From positions 1,054,001 to 1,118,000 of the forward strand of contig PPXM03000002.1 in NCBI GenBank assembly GCA_003707065.3: 64,000 nucleotides of DNA. Reading direction: 5' to 3'. The notes beneath the pieces were generated by a model that saw only the letters and a list, made by a program, of their open reading frames with translations, did no database searches and had not been told where the DNA came from. Below are positions 43,556-56,239 of this stretch, in pieces. Origin of the DNA: Trigonopsis variabilis (taxonomy: Eukaryota > Ascomycota > Trigonopsidomycetes > Trigonopsidales > Trigonopsidaceae). The stretch's first letter is position 1. Each line of letters opens with the position of its first letter. The translations under genes were made by a program, and so were the position numbers.

Positions 43556-45174
43556 CATGACAGAAATCATTATCTCTCCGTATGGCTCCTTCTGAGTTGC
43601 GTCAAGCAGACCAACGGAAAGCAATGCCAAAGTACTATCGAAGGCTGCTGCTATCGTATATCGCGAACAAGGCCTCTGGATCAGATCGTCCAAGCTCATT
43701 TGGTCATGCGATTCCATTAGTCCAATAACGTAGGAATAAAAGTTACTCGACTTCCTTCTGGCCAACAAAAAGTGAGCCTCTTTGTCATTATTAGTAGGCT
43801 TAATGGCTGGAAAGGTTTCAGATCCTTCAATAGGATACAGGCCACCTAGGTCTCCTTCCGGTATGAACTGGTCCTCTGTTGGAGAGTCAGATCCAGTTGA
43901 ACTCACCTCATGGCGGCGACGATCCAGGCCTAGAGAAAAGCGCCCTCTATCCCACGGTCTGTCACTACTCGCGATCGAGGCCCTTCTGTAGCGAAGAGCA
44001 TCGAAATCGCCCTCCAAGGGCATAATCTCATCCATTAAAGCGTTAGCACGCTCCCACATTGTGACGTCCTCAGATACTGCTGGGGGGACTGACTGCTCTT
44101 CAAAGAGAGGACCATCACTCATATTATCCTCATTGGGGCTGCTGCGTTTAGCCAAAATAGGCCTTATCAGATCCGATATCTTTGACCCTATGATCCCCTC
44201 TCCACAACGGACGAACCGTTCAAGGTCGTCAAGGGACGGCATAGACGGCCGTTTTCTTTTCTTCGCTTGCTTCATTCGAGACAAGTAGTTCCGGTTAAGA
44301 GACATTATGGCAGAAGTGGGAATTGAAAGAACGTCATCCTTGACGGATCCGGGATCTAGTCTCTTGCGCCGAGGCCTGGATGTCGGAAGAATAAGATCAT
44401 CTTCGGATATGGAGCTGTCATAGTCAAGCGCATTTGTTTGAACATTTGCGAACTCAACTGCTCGACCATCAAGTTCTGCAGGTTCATTAGCGAGTTCGCC
44501 ATCATTTCCAAAGATAAAACCTGGTTCTTCCTCAAAAGGCCCATCTTCTATTGGTGAGCTTGAATTCTCTATAGAGCTGTGATAGTCGTCTTGAAACCAA
44601 CTGTGACTGGAATCCACTCGCGAAACCCAGAATTGATTATCGATACCCCTTACGGTCAACGGAGAGTAGGCTGAGAGATCTGGATTTCCGTCAAGAAAAA
44701 GAAGCCATCCAGGGTCCTCTCGTAGAGTAAACCTGTCACTTGGCGTTCGCACGTCCGTCTTTCGCACCGTTATAGACTCTTTGACGACCTCCTTGCTCTG
44801 CACTTTTTTGCTTAACAGCCGTGCTTCATCTAATAGTCAGTTAGCTATGTACGTACATAAGACTCACCGTATGTGTGAAAGCACCGCTTTTGATAGATAC
44901 AGACAACACCAAACAGAAGTTGAGAACGCAATCGCAGAGCTAATGGCTTTACAGGATCAACAATAGTATCGCAGAGATCGCTGATATTCACTCTGAGGAT
45001 ATCCTAACCTATTAAATAATTTCAAGATGCGATATACCTTCTTGCTCAGATATCTTGACGCATTCTCGCGAAGCGTCCCTAGTACCCTAGGATTAGCAAG
45101 GGTATAGCACCAATGTACCAAGCAATACCCGTCCCCTCCTTGATTTGTTGGAGATATTCTCGATCGTAGAACAT
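43553..45174 (-). CDS. rec8: Alpha-kleisin cohesin subunit, Rec8-like (505 aa, 4 exons)
   Basis: Kleisin that closes the cohesin ring; Rec8 is the meiotic form cut by separase. Exons 45174..45111, 45078..45038, 45003..44868, 44829..43553; introns 32-38 nt, sum in frame. The spliced N-terminus MFYDREYLQQIKEGTGIAWY followed by DILRVNISDLCDTIV, PLALRLRSQLLFGVVCIYQK is the kleisin domain that binds the Smc3 neck. The middle is acidic and disordered with several Arg-rich sites. The last ~70 residues (FYSYVIGLMESHDQMSLDDL, LALLSVGLLDATQKEPYGEI) form the winged helix that binds the Smc1 head. Short length and the MFY start favour Rec8, but Rad21/Scc1 cannot be excluded without the paralogue. The upstream exons are short and easy to miss. 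Confidence 0.87.
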
Positions 45175-46069
45175 TGTATTGAGATGGGAGAATCAAAGTA
45201 CTTGCTAAAGTGGTTTTATTGAAATACGGTCCATGTCATAGAAGCATCCTTTAAGCTTTCCGGCGGTACTCCGGTTCATAAGAATGACTCTCACCTTTAA
45301 AACCGGAAACTGCATCAGCGAAAGAACTATGATAAGACACATCTTGTAGCGTAATTGGATCTCAAGGGCAATTGGGTATAGGCTCAGTTTCGCGTCTAGG
45401 AAACGATGATCGGATAGTTCATCATATGAGTCAACTTGCAGTATTCAGTGCCAACATGTCGTCTCGCGCATGGTCATTGGGCAATCACTTGGCCATGCGA
45501 AGACAGACTTCGTTCACCTGTTTACCCTGCAGACTCTTGGACGGGAGTCACATGGGTGATGAACAGTCGAGCTAGAAGAAGCTAAGACCACAATGTATTA
45601 GGCAAATCTGATACGATCCTGTTTTATCCAAGCGGTAAGAAGGATAAAGACTCGCGGTGTGATCATTTCTGCGAAGTAAATGCTGACAAAGGCAAATCAG
45701 GCGCACCACTAGGCCTGACGACAGATTAGTTACAAGTAGGTAATGCGATTTTTATCAGTTATTATGTCTCTGGAGCGCGTATGTGTAGACTCGGACTTGG
45801 GAACTCAATAACAGCACCCCAAAAGACTCACTGAGACCAAGTACTCGAGTGACTGTGATGCGGCCGTATTTTTTTCACTGCACCGGGGTGGTACCTGGCT
45901 CAATTAATAGATACAACTAGGTCACGTCGAAGCCATAGGAGATCATCAGTATAAACGTACAAGGGAATAATGAAAGAATATGTAACGGTTCTGAGCTACG
46001 GGGAATCCGGGTAAGTCGCCCGGTAACGTGCAGACCAATCAGAGATTGGCCAACTCTCCTCATCACAAA
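45175..46069. other. Divergent region rec8 / qcr9
   Basis: About 900 nt between divergent starts. No gene, RNA or strong motif recognised. Confidence 0.45.
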
Positions 46070-46371
46070 ATGGTAAGCAAAGACCTTGGGTACCGGGTTA
46101 ACGTTCAAGTCTATAGCAAATACTATCTATAACACTATCATCAAGCGGAACTCGATCTACGTTGGTGTTATTTTTGCTACCGCCTTCGGCTATGAGATGT
46201 ATGTGGAAATTGCCTAAACTGTCTGACCTTTAGGGCTATCGACACCGGCTTTGATCGTCTATGGGACCGTCTAAACGCTGGCGTGAGTGTTTTATATAAC
46301 TGGTTTTCCTAATTTTCTAGAAACAATGGAAAGATGTCAAGGGAAAATTCATCGAGAATGATGACGAGTAA
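46070..46371 (+). CDS. qcr9: Ubiquinol-cytochrome c reductase subunit 9 (63 aa, 4 exons)
   Basis: Small single-span subunit of mitochondrial complex III. Exons 46070..46072 (just ATG), 46110..46198, 46234..46282, 46321..46371; introns 35-38 nt and 64 codons in total. Product: MSIANTIYNTIIKRNSIYVG, the membrane helix VIFATAFGYEMAIDTGFDRL, then LNAGKQWKDVKGKF and an acidic end. Conserved family features are the KRN before the span, the FDxxxxxWxxxxNxGKxWKDVK pattern and the acidic C-terminus. The AG at 46108-46109 was chosen because it keeps frame with an ATG immediately followed by the donor GTAAGC; the later AG at 46115-46116 does not. The first coding exon is therefore only the start codon. 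No long open frame reveals this gene. Confidence 0.92.
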
Positions 46372-47219
46372 AGAGTTTGCATGTATTGAGAGAATAGATT
46401 TGAGTTTCGTCACTCTTCAATTACCTAGACTTATCCGAGTTCCAAGAAATTACGAATGAATACCTATATTACAAAAAGAGTTTCTCGGAGAATGACACTG
46501 GAGAACATCTAAGCTACCCAATATCAATTTGAATTGTTTACGGCTAGAAAATCTGACTTTTGAGAAGTTCAAGACATTTTAATGCTGAGAATTGCTTCCT
46601 CCTAATGCAATTATTCTTACTTTAGTCCGACTACCTCCTTCTCTATCTTAGTCGCAGAGATCTGAGATGATTCCGCTGACCGCATATTATGCTCCTTTTT
46701 TCACTTCATGATCTCCCCCCAAGACTAATATTTGGTCTGTATGAATCTCTGAATCTCACTGCAAATCATAGTGCTGGGGTGCTATGATTGGGAGCAACTA
46801 AAAATGAACCAGGATATACGTAGATCCAGAGATTAACAAGAAAAGCCCAGTAAAATCACGATGAAAAACTAAAATTGGAAAGTATAATGAAGATAAGAGC
46901 CCCGTTTAGTCTCTAAAGGCAATGGCATTTGGAAGCAATATGCTCAAAGTTCTGTAGAATTTGCATAATTTTAATAGCCAAAGATGTTTCCAACCTAGAA
47001 TATGTCAACTATAATAGTCCTTTATATCAACCCCCGAGCGTTGCAGTGAGCAGTCTATGAGGTCAGTGGCGGCTCCCGACGAGACGATGAATCGTGGTTG
47101 AGTGACAGATCACCCTTACAGTCCACCGATACAAATATCCTTGCTGAAGCTTGTCAAAGAACGAATTAGTGAAGATTGACTATTAGTACAGTAAATAGCT
47201 TTTTTTTTGTGAGAAAGCA
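46372..47219. other. ubr1 upstream region
   Basis: About 850 nt, AT-rich, with a T run just before the ubr1 start. Nothing else recognised. Confidence 0.45.
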
Positions 47220-50200
47220 ATGGATCCAGTCTTTGATACAGACGCATTCCGGAGCTTTCTACGGCTGTACCCAGTTATTTGCGAATATGAGTGGACGGAG
47301 GAAAGTGAGCAGCAATTCATAAAGAAACTATTTGATTTCGCGTCATGTGGAATGAAATATATTGACTATTATTTCTCAGAGGTCCCAAAACCTGAAGCTG
47401 AATGGATCATTCCTCCAAACTCAGACGCTAAGTTGCATTTTGGAAGAGCCTGTGCCCACCGATTCCGGAAAGGAGAACCTATATATCGATGCAAGTGAGT
47501 GAGAAGACTATTTATTCTGGTCCTGACGTCTTTAGGGATTGTGGGCGAGATGACACCTGTGTCCTTTGCGCTAATTGTTTTGACCCTCAAGCTCATGCTG
47601 GTCATAACATATCCATTTCTATCTTTGGAAGTGATTTGGGAGGCGTTTGTGATTGCGGAGACCCCGATGCTTGGAAGCGCGAATTTCCTTGCAAGACATT
47701 GACTCGAAACGAGAAGCCTGCAACCAAGCCTATCCCTAAGGAGTTGGAACATGCCCTGTTTAATACGATCAACCAGTCATTGGACTATGTTCTCGATGTC
47801 TTCACTAACGTTCCTGAGAGCCCTCATCAAACTTACGAGATGATCATGGAACAATGTCAATCTTCTGACCTTGATGCCTATGCTTATCATGGTCAGGATG
47901 TTTATCAGACTCCTATGTTTAGATTATACATTCTCAACGACGAGAAACACTCGTTCGTGGATTGCATAGATGCACTCAGGAAGGCTACTCGCAGGTCGGT
48001 CTCTGATTGTGACGAGTTGGCTATAATCACCAACAGGGTCGGACGAGCCCTAGTGAAAAGCTCTCGTAATTTAACAAACCTACAAACTATCAAAGTGACG
48101 GTAGAGAAGCATGGTCTCGCTATGGCAATCCGAAGTGAACGAGACAGTTTCCGGGAAGAAATGGCAGCTTCAATCATCATGTGGCTTTACAATCTCTCCA
48201 CAGCCTCTTTAGGAGGCGATCTAGAAAAGATGAGAACGATTATCTGCAAAGCTTTAGACTCTCCATGGAAGGTAGGCGCTGTCAGTGAGCTCGAGCATAA
48301 TTATAGTCGATCAAAAGTTGAGACAGAAGGATTTAATCAAGCTGGCCAGTCCGATTATGGGACTTCGGGTTCGTTTGATGAACTCAACCCAAAGCCCACT
48401 GCACCTGCTCATTGGCTTGTTGAGCCTGAAAATGATGAGCTTAAGTCACTTCCTTGTACAAAAATTGACTATCTGCTCTTGTTTGACATTCGATTCTGGA
48501 AGCAGCTTCGAAATTCCCTTTATGATATCTACGTTAATACTCTGGTCGTCGATCCGCACTATAAGGTTGTTCTTGGCCTTAAGTTTGCCAAGCATTATAG
48601 GAGATTGTTCGAGTTGTTTGTCACTAAAGATCGGGAGCCTGAGTATACGATCACGTCCTTGGCGACCAACCAGTTGTTCAATACGACTATTCTTGCTACT
48701 AGACTGGCGAAAAGCAGACTTTTCACTGTAATTCTCGCCTGTCTTTACAATTATCTCACAAAGTCGGAAATCGGACCGCCTTCGGCTGTCAACACTGTTC
48801 TCTGCATTAAACAAGATAGCAAAACTATAAAAAGTCGCATCTTCAGCCCTGTGTTTTACGACTTGGATTTTCTCTTGAGTCGCAATACTGAGCCTGAAGT
48901 TATATCAAACGATAGCAACCGCGTGCTCCAAGTGTGCGATTTACTCTTACTGTTCCAAGGTGTATCTCCTCTTGTTCGTCAAACTGGTGAACATGTGGAG
49001 TATGAATCCGAGGCCTGGTATATTTTTGTGGGCATTATTCCTTATGTAGCGAATTTTGCTCGAGAATTCGCCTCAGGAGTCAAAGCTGATCCCGAATCTG
49101 CAGCCGTTGGTGTCATCCGTCAAATCGCCAACGTCTTGACCATGTGGAGCATGGGCCTTGTGATGAGTCGCTTTCGCGAAAGTGAAATTAAGGCGTCTCC
49201 AAAACTCAGTCGCATGGACACTGGATATTTCGATAGCACGTCTTTTTCGATCATTCAATACAACGTCGCTTCTGAGCCGATCAGCTATCACCACCCTCTA
49301 CATTCTTTTCTCTCTTGGGTCATTGAAGCAGCAAGAATCAATAGTTATGATACAGTAAAGTCAGCTTTGACATTCTCTCCTCTCGTTCCTCCCTATCTAG
49401 ATCTCGCTCAACTGTATCCCCCAGAGGAGATGCTGATGATTATGATGGACTACCCTCTCCGATCTATTGTCTGTCTTGCTCAAATAAGGATTGGCCTCTG
49501 GGTACGCAATGGATTGAGTATGAGGACTCAGCATTTTCACTACAAGGAGTCATCAAGAAAAGACATCGGATTCTGTCGGGATATCTTCATGGTTCAATTA
49601 AGTTTGTCGCTGTCCAATCCCACCCGTGTACTATTGACAGCCATTTCAAGATGGGGATTGGATGACTGGATGAAAGGAGTATTCAATCACAAAATTTATG
49701 ACGAAAACCATATACGAGCTATGGTCGAAGAATTCCTCCACTTCATGATTTATTCTCTTTGTTATCGTACTCGTCTGCAGGGCTACGACCAGGCTACCAT
49801 CAAGACCAAAATGATTGAACGTGAGATTATTCAAGCACTGTGTTTTGGACCCATGGCTTTCTCTGAGCTCAGCAGGAAGCTCACTAGCTCCAAAATTACA
49901 GATGATGACGTGGAGGAGCTACTGGAACGGCTAACGAACTTTTCTCCCCCTTCAGGGCTATCCGACAAAGGAAACTACAGTCTCAAGCCTGAGTATTATT
50001 CTCAAGTTGACACCTACTACGTCCATTATACTGCTACTCAACGGGAGGAAGCGTCAAAGGCGGTCAGGACTGGCTTGACGAGATCGAAGGTTGGTAAAGA
50101 TATTCTTGCGAACTCCAGTATCTTTAAGGAGACCTATAAATCGATGATTCCAGAGCTGCCGCTTCACCCTTTTGAGTTTCAACCGTTTAATAGACTAGCA

Positions 50201-53200
50201 TATCTTGTGAGGGTACCTCCTTTTGCCCAATTTATCTTCTTTTCGTTATATCATGTGATTTTGGAACACTTGGCGACTAGTAAAATATCTGAAGGATTGC
50301 TTGACATGGCTCTCCAGTTGTGTTTGATCAGCACACAGATTGATTCTATGCCCGTTGCTCGCACCAATGAGGATGACTTAGGACCAATAAAGTCCTCGTT
50401 TGCTGAGGCGGCCTGTGTTTATTACGTCTCCAGCTATGAATATCCTTTTCATCAGGATCTAGGAAAGAAGGACAGATATAATCTAGTGAGCCTTTTGTTC
50501 TATTTGTACAAGAATAGCTCGTTTGAGACTGAGAAAGTAAGGATAAAATTGATCCTCGACAGAATATCTCGAGTGCAAGCTACTGAATACAAAAAGAGCG
50601 AGCGAGAGTATGAATTCACAGTCGATGAAGAAGAAGTCAAAAAAGAGGATGCTGCAGAAGAGAAACGTCGGATTGCCTTAGAGCGACGGAAGAAGATTAT
50701 GGCTGAATTTGCTCAACAGCAGCAACAGTTTTCTCAAGGGTTAGACTTTGATGATATTGAAAGCGATGACGGTATGCAAGACGAGACCGGGCAGGCCAGC
50801 GGAGATGAAAAATACGAATACCCGAGCGGCGATTGTATTATGTGTCTTAAACCGACTGATCATAATGAGATCTATGGGACTTTTTGTTATGTCAATCAAT
50901 CATCCACTGACTGGGCGACAACATATGATGACGATAAGTGGCTGCTTAAGGGCTTGTCAGGACCTCGCGATTTCGATCGTCCACGTCCAGAAAACAACTA
51001 TCGAGATGATGAAATCAAACAAGATACGCTTTACGACACAGATATTCCAGATACCGCTGGATTTCCACGATCTCATGCTCATTACCGAGGAAAGTTCGGA
51101 GTCGGTGCTGTTGGCTGTGGCCATTTGATGCATTACAAGTGCTATACGGATTTCCTTTCCTCTACCCAGTACAGAGTTCAAGTTTTCAGGAACTCTCCTG
51201 AACGAGCAAGCGGCGAATTTCTCTGCCCGTTATGCAAGTCTTTGAACAACTTCTTCTTGCCGATCATCTGGAGTTCTACCCACAATTCAATCCGAAAGGC
51301 AACTCACCCTTCAAAGTCGTTAACAGAGTGGGTAACTCAAGATGCTATTGTGGCCACTGCAAGGATGGACAAGCTACCACTAGATAAAGAGAATAAAAAT
51401 AATGTTCGCATAACTCAGCATCTACCTGCCAAGTTAAATGAGAATCTGATGAGATTGAAGTCACAGATGATACCGATGGTCCGTACTTCAATTGGTGTTA
51501 TTGAAGCGGCAGATCGATTCAATGAGGGACACAAGATTTTCTGTCCTGATGATCGAACTCTTGAGGAGAAGATAGACTATGAAAGGTTAAATGCTCAAGG
51601 AGGCGGCCCATCTGAATCTGCTTTCCAGGCAAGCGGTATCGTTAATATCGTCATTCCGCCTCCTGAGGTCGCTTATACATTCCCTGTTGGAGGATCGTCA
51701 GCAGTTGCGACTAGTTCGGCTGAAGACTTTCTTCGAAGACAACAAGTCTGTTATGACGAAGTGGCCGATACATTGCGACAAATATATTGCACTGGTAGTG
51801 CAAGTCTCAAGGTCGCTGTCAGAAAGTCCCCTCGACCCGATTATTCCAGTACAACGTGGGAGGAGCTACCTAATTGGTGGCATTTATTAATCACGACTAT
51901 ATCCAATATTGAAATCAGCATCCGAGGTGTCTTGGCTGAACAAGACTACCTCGGGACGACATTGCTTGATCAAGTACCTAGTCGGACAATGGAGTTTCTG
52001 AGAGTCCTTGTGCGGAGCTGCGGTTCTGCTGTGTTTATTGGTACTAGAAAGTTTGCTGGGGATAAAGGACCTGCTTCTGCATTGATTCGGTCATGTCATA
52101 TGCAGCTATTGAAGTTATTCCACGAATATGCAAATGGCACGATCGACGAAGCCGAACGATACTTGCCAGTTATCCTAGACGACCCGTTTGCCTTTCTGTG
52201 TGAGGCAAGCGTCTGTCTTGTACCCGCCTTCGACTATAGTCTCCATCATCTACTGCAGCTCTGTTATTTCCTCGAAATCATTCGAGTAATCAATGTAACT
52301 GCCGACATGGCTCAAAATGGCTACCTTGACAAACTGAGGGCTGTTGATTTCTCCGATTACAGGGATTTAGACGATGAAATGCGGATGGACTTTCGAGCGT
52401 TTGTACGTCAGACGTTGGCACTTTTAGAAAGTCCTGATGAACAGATGGTGCTTATAGAGGATCTCCTTGAGACGGGAATAGACGATGTTTTCATCTCTAT
52501 TATCGCTAGATATTGTGTCATTTTCCTCCGCAAGGCGGCTTTACTCTTTAGCGCGCTGAATCCGTTGGGATATAACCCGGTTGACTACTCTAACGAGGCA
52601 TGCGAGTTGGACAGGCTTGCAAAGCTGCTAAATCTCAGATCTCTTGCAAAGATCTTCTCGATTGTGAGATCAGCTGACATGGATGATCAGACTTTGATGC
52701 GTTTATCTCATAGTTGGGGCTACGAATTCAGTGTGGCCACAACACAGACGCATATGTTTGACAGTTTCCGGCTGGTGGAATTAGTGCCACTGCCATATCC
52801 GGGCGTCTACTGTCTTCTCGATCTTCCAAAGAGAATGGACGGATTTTTTGAGCTGCTCCACGACCGGCGATGTCACCAATGCGGCACCGAGCCTGATGAT
52901 CCCGCTCTCTGTCTCTTTTGTGGCCAGTTGCTGTGTTTGAGTTCATTCTGTTGCCTTGATCGTGACACTCGCATCGGCGAAGTCAACCAGCATATTCACG
53001 AGTGAGTTGATTTCGGTCGTCAAAGGTTTTCTAACTTCAGCTGTGGTCGAGAAGTAGGCATGTTCATGGTGGTCAAGAAGTACGACATTGTGATTCTTCA
53101 CAATGGCCAGGGAACCTTCCTGCCAGCACCCTATGTTAATCTTCATGGCGAGCACTATCAAAGCTCCAAGTAAGTGAGAGACTGACGATCATATAACTGA

Positions 53201-53342
53201 CAGCAGGGGCCGACCTCAATATTTGAATCGGCAGCGCTATGATTTCCTATTCCGTAATGCTTGGCTACAACATGAGATACCTAGTGTTATTGCACGCAAG
53301 ATCGAGGGATCGAACGATCCGGGGGGATGGGAAACTTTATGA
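47220..53342 (+). CDS. ubr1: E3 ubiquitin ligase Ubr1, N-recognin of the N-degron pathway (2001 aa)
   Basis: Recognises destabilising N-terminal residues and ubiquitylates the proteins with its E2. Exons 47220..47494, 47536..53001, 53041..53169, 53207..53342; introns 37-41 nt, sum in frame. UBR box at ~78-147 (CAHRFRKGEPIYRCKDCG, DDTCVLCANCFDP, GHNISISI, CDCGDPDAWK), giving the three-zinc fold for type-1 degrons. ClpS-like N-domain at ~200-320 (FRLYILNDEKHSFVDCIDAL) for type-2 degrons. RING-H2 from CIMCLKP (~1192) through GCGHLMHYKCYTDF to CPLCKSLNNFFLP (~1322), with a long insert. C-terminal UAIN domain with CHQCG, CLFCGQLLC and, over two short exons, DCGREVGMFMVVKKYDIVIL. Length is close to yeast Ubr1. 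Its 3' end faces the tyrosyl-tRNA synthetase gene 52 nt away. Confidence 0.97.
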
Positions 53343-53394
53343 ATGGGCCACATGGGATTGGTTATCTAATTGTATAGTATATATTCTTATCTAC

Positions 53395-54658
53395 CTAGCT
53401 CAACGTCGTCTTTGCCAATTCCTCTGTGGCGGCATCGACTTTAGTGTCTTCCTCTTTGTTCTCGGCAGGTTTTCCAGGGAAGCGAGTACCCTTGTTTTTA
53501 ACCTTCTTGACCTTCTTTTCTTTAGCAGGAGGAGGCGGATAGGCTTTTTGAACGAGTTCTTGGAGCTCAGGGTCGCTCTCAAACTCTTTGCGGATAGGAT
53601 CGAGCAGAGAGTTCAGAGTCTCAGTCACTCCAAGCTTGAGATCCTGAGGAGACAGCTTCTCCGAGGCGTAGTCTGCTTTCAATTCATCTATAGAGGTATA
53701 AGTGATAGGGCCGCCATATTTTTCTGGCCGGTTGATGTAGAACTTTGGTTGTCCGTCGGTCAAGGTCGAAATAGGGAGGACCACATATTCGACAAATGAA
53801 AGAAGACCGTTACCCTCCACTTGACCTGGAGCAGCGAATGCGCTTGCTATTTTCTTTTGAACGGTCTTGGGATCGTCGAGAAGATCGATTTTCGAGTTGG
53901 GATCAGAAGCCGACATCTTGCCTCCAGCAGTGAGACCAGGAACCATGGGGTTCATTAAATGGGCTCGTTTCTTGTATCCCAGGTGAGGCAGATATTCTTC
54001 TGCCAAGACAAAGATTTTTCGTTGGTCGATTCCACCAAATCTGTAAGGTAAGCAGAGATATTCAACCAATTGGTGAGCACTTACTGAGCATCAACGTCCA
54101 AGTATTGTTCATCGAGAGCCTGCATTAGAGGGTAGATCAAGCCACTTAGTAGCGGGCTATCGACTTGCTTGACCACATCAGCGCCTGCTCGCTTGGCATC
54201 ATTCTGAGTTACGAGGTTCGAAAGGCGGTAGATATCAAGAGTGAAGGCATCCTTAAGTTGATAAGATGATCCAACAGTAAACTTGAGCTTTTCTATAGGC
54301 ACACCAATAGATTTCAAGATGGCTTTGACCATTTTTTCATAGTAAGATGCCCGGTAGGCCACCAGGTCTAGAGGAGCTTTCATATTGTCGAGAAAGGCAT
54401 GGATATCGGCCAACAAGACAGTAATCTCACATCCTGCTTGGAGAAAGTTCGCTAGCTTGGTCATAGGAACAAAATATCCACAATGAGGCCGACCAGTAGG
54501 AGCTGTACCTAAATTTTTTAGCACCTCCTTGTGGGATCCTTACCCCAGTAGATTCTTAACGGCTCATCCTTGGCAAGAATATCCTTGATAATATCTGCAT
54601 TAAGAACTTCCTGCAAGTTCTCTGTGATCAAAGCGTATTTTTCCTCAGGTGTACTCAT
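53395..54658 (-). CDS. tys1: Tyrosyl-tRNA synthetase, cytoplasmic (394 aa, 3 exons)
   Basis: Class I aminoacyl-tRNA synthetase charging tRNA-Tyr. Exons 54658..54544, 54508..54085, 54040..53395; introns 35 and 44 nt, sum in frame. Begins [19 protein letters not shown], then the HIGH-equivalent [13 protein letters not shown], tyrosine-pocket text [20 protein letters not shown] across the second splice, and the KMSKS loop as [17 protein letters not shown]. The C-terminus is a basic Lys-rich tail ([12 protein letters not shown]) like other fungal cytosolic enzymes, which have no EMAP-like domain. No presequence is seen, so it is the cytoplasmic form. Divergent from mago across ~390 nt. Confidence 0.98.
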
Positions 54659-55052
54659 TTAGTGAGTCGTGGTCTGTGTAACGGGCAGGTTAGTCAGTAC
54701 GAATCCCCACTTGTTTCACTGCGGCCATGAACAATGCCTCAAAAGTTCTGCTCTTTGCTTCTAGCATACATGTTTTAGTCTTACATGAGTTTTACATTGT
54801 TTTTTTGCGGTGGTCCTCGAGATATGTAGAAAGGTGGTCTACAATCTTCTCGTGATCGAAGGTCTAAACGTAAAGCTAATCTGCATGCTATTCGAAATGT
54901 AGACTCTACTGCACTCATAAAATTATTGGAAAATATCTCTGCATGTCTTCGCAGTAGAACATTAGTGACAGATGCATGTTTCATCCTCCTCGTGTCCCGT
55001 CTGAACATGCGTTACTAGACTGTACGAACTGTACCATCTACACACTGGCTAA
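54659..55052. other. Divergent promoter tys1 / mago nashi
   Basis: Also contains a minus frame 54781..55008 (75 aa) and an overlapping plus stretch (54832-55017) without start codon; neither resembles a known protein. Confidence 0.4.
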
Positions 55053-55750
55053 ATGAGCGAGGATCCGCAAACGGAGTTGGAGCCGATAGATTTGAATGCT
55101 CGCCAGGATCCATTTTATGTAAGATACTATTCTGGTCACCAGGGTCGATTTGGGCATGAATTTCTAGGTATGAAAGGAAAGAAATACCCGTTAATCAGCC
55201 AGAGTTCGATATCCGAGTCTTAGGTGATGGACGAAGCGCAGCAGTCAGATACGCAAACAATTCCAATTATCGAAATGAGTCATTGATCCGCAAAGAGTGT
55301 AAGATAAGATAGGACTGGAGCCCGAAAAGTCTAACTCTGGATAGTGTATATAAGTGCGCTCGTTGTGCGAGAGATCAAAAAAATCGTTGACTCGAGCGAG
55401 ATTCTAAAGTAAGAAATACTGGACTGAGACTCTTACTAATAATTACAGGGAAGATGATAGTCGTTGGCCGACAAAGAATCGAGATGGTCGACAGGAGTTG
55501 GAGATTCGGTTAGGAAAGTATCACATTTCATTCGAGGTATGATACGATTGGAGTCATACATCTAATAACGGTAGACTGCCAAACTTGGATCTCTACAGGA
55601 TGTGCATAATAGCGATGACCCTGAGGGTCTCCGAGTTTTTTACTATCTTGTCCAAGACTTGAAAGCCCTCGTCTTTTCGTTGATAAGCTTAAACTTTCAG
55701 GTAGATAGAAGCCGACGGTCATTTCTAATGTCTAGATTAAACCGATTTGA
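55053..55750 (+). CDS. mago: Mago nashi homologue, exon junction complex core subunit (167 aa, 6 exons)
   Basis: Forms the Mago-Y14 heterodimer that locks eIF4A3 on spliced mRNA. Exons 55053..55167, 55203..55298, 55345..55408, 55449..55536, 55575..55700, 55736..55750; introns 35-46 nt, total 168 codons. Product: a ~20-residue acidic N-terminal extension, then [102 protein letters not shown] and the ending LISLNFQIKPI, an almost perfect Mago fold. The surface strand has a small insertion ([19 protein letters not shown]). The last exon codes only IKPI. Budding yeast lacks this complex, so its presence helps place the organism. No exon is long enough to stand out alone. Confidence 0.96.
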
Positions 55751-56239
55751 ACACTTGATACTAGTGGACTCGAGGTGAATGGCGGCCCGTGTATTCAACG
55801 AGAGAAAATGCAGGTGCATGTCTACATGGTCTTGCTTAACTAGTCTCATTGGAATATTTGTGATTGTGAATAACGATCCTTAGGGATGGTTAGTTTGGTA
55901 ATACTCAACTTGTATCTTATAGAAAGAAAGACTTCCAAAACCTATAACTGAAGTGGTCATGCTGATAAAGCCAAGCCATTCATATTCTTAACCAAAGAGA
56001 AGTGCTCTAGTAATCTCGTCATCTCTAGTATTTCAGGCGAAAAATCGACCCCGCTCCCTGGCAGCCGAGTACGTCAAATCTTTTTTTTGACAGGTCGCCA
56101 TGTCCCAATTCATCTCAATGTATCGTGCGTCACCGCTACAAAAGCGACTATCAAGTCATCATCTAGCTCCCCCCCCATAGTTGACGAGATTTTCATCCTA
56201 GATACATATTTAGTTCCCTGCTACTGCCTTTAGGCAAGC
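55751..56239. other. cyr1 upstream region
   Basis: About 490 nt, with a CTTTAG just before the start that may end a leader intron. No gene recognised. Confidence 0.45.
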
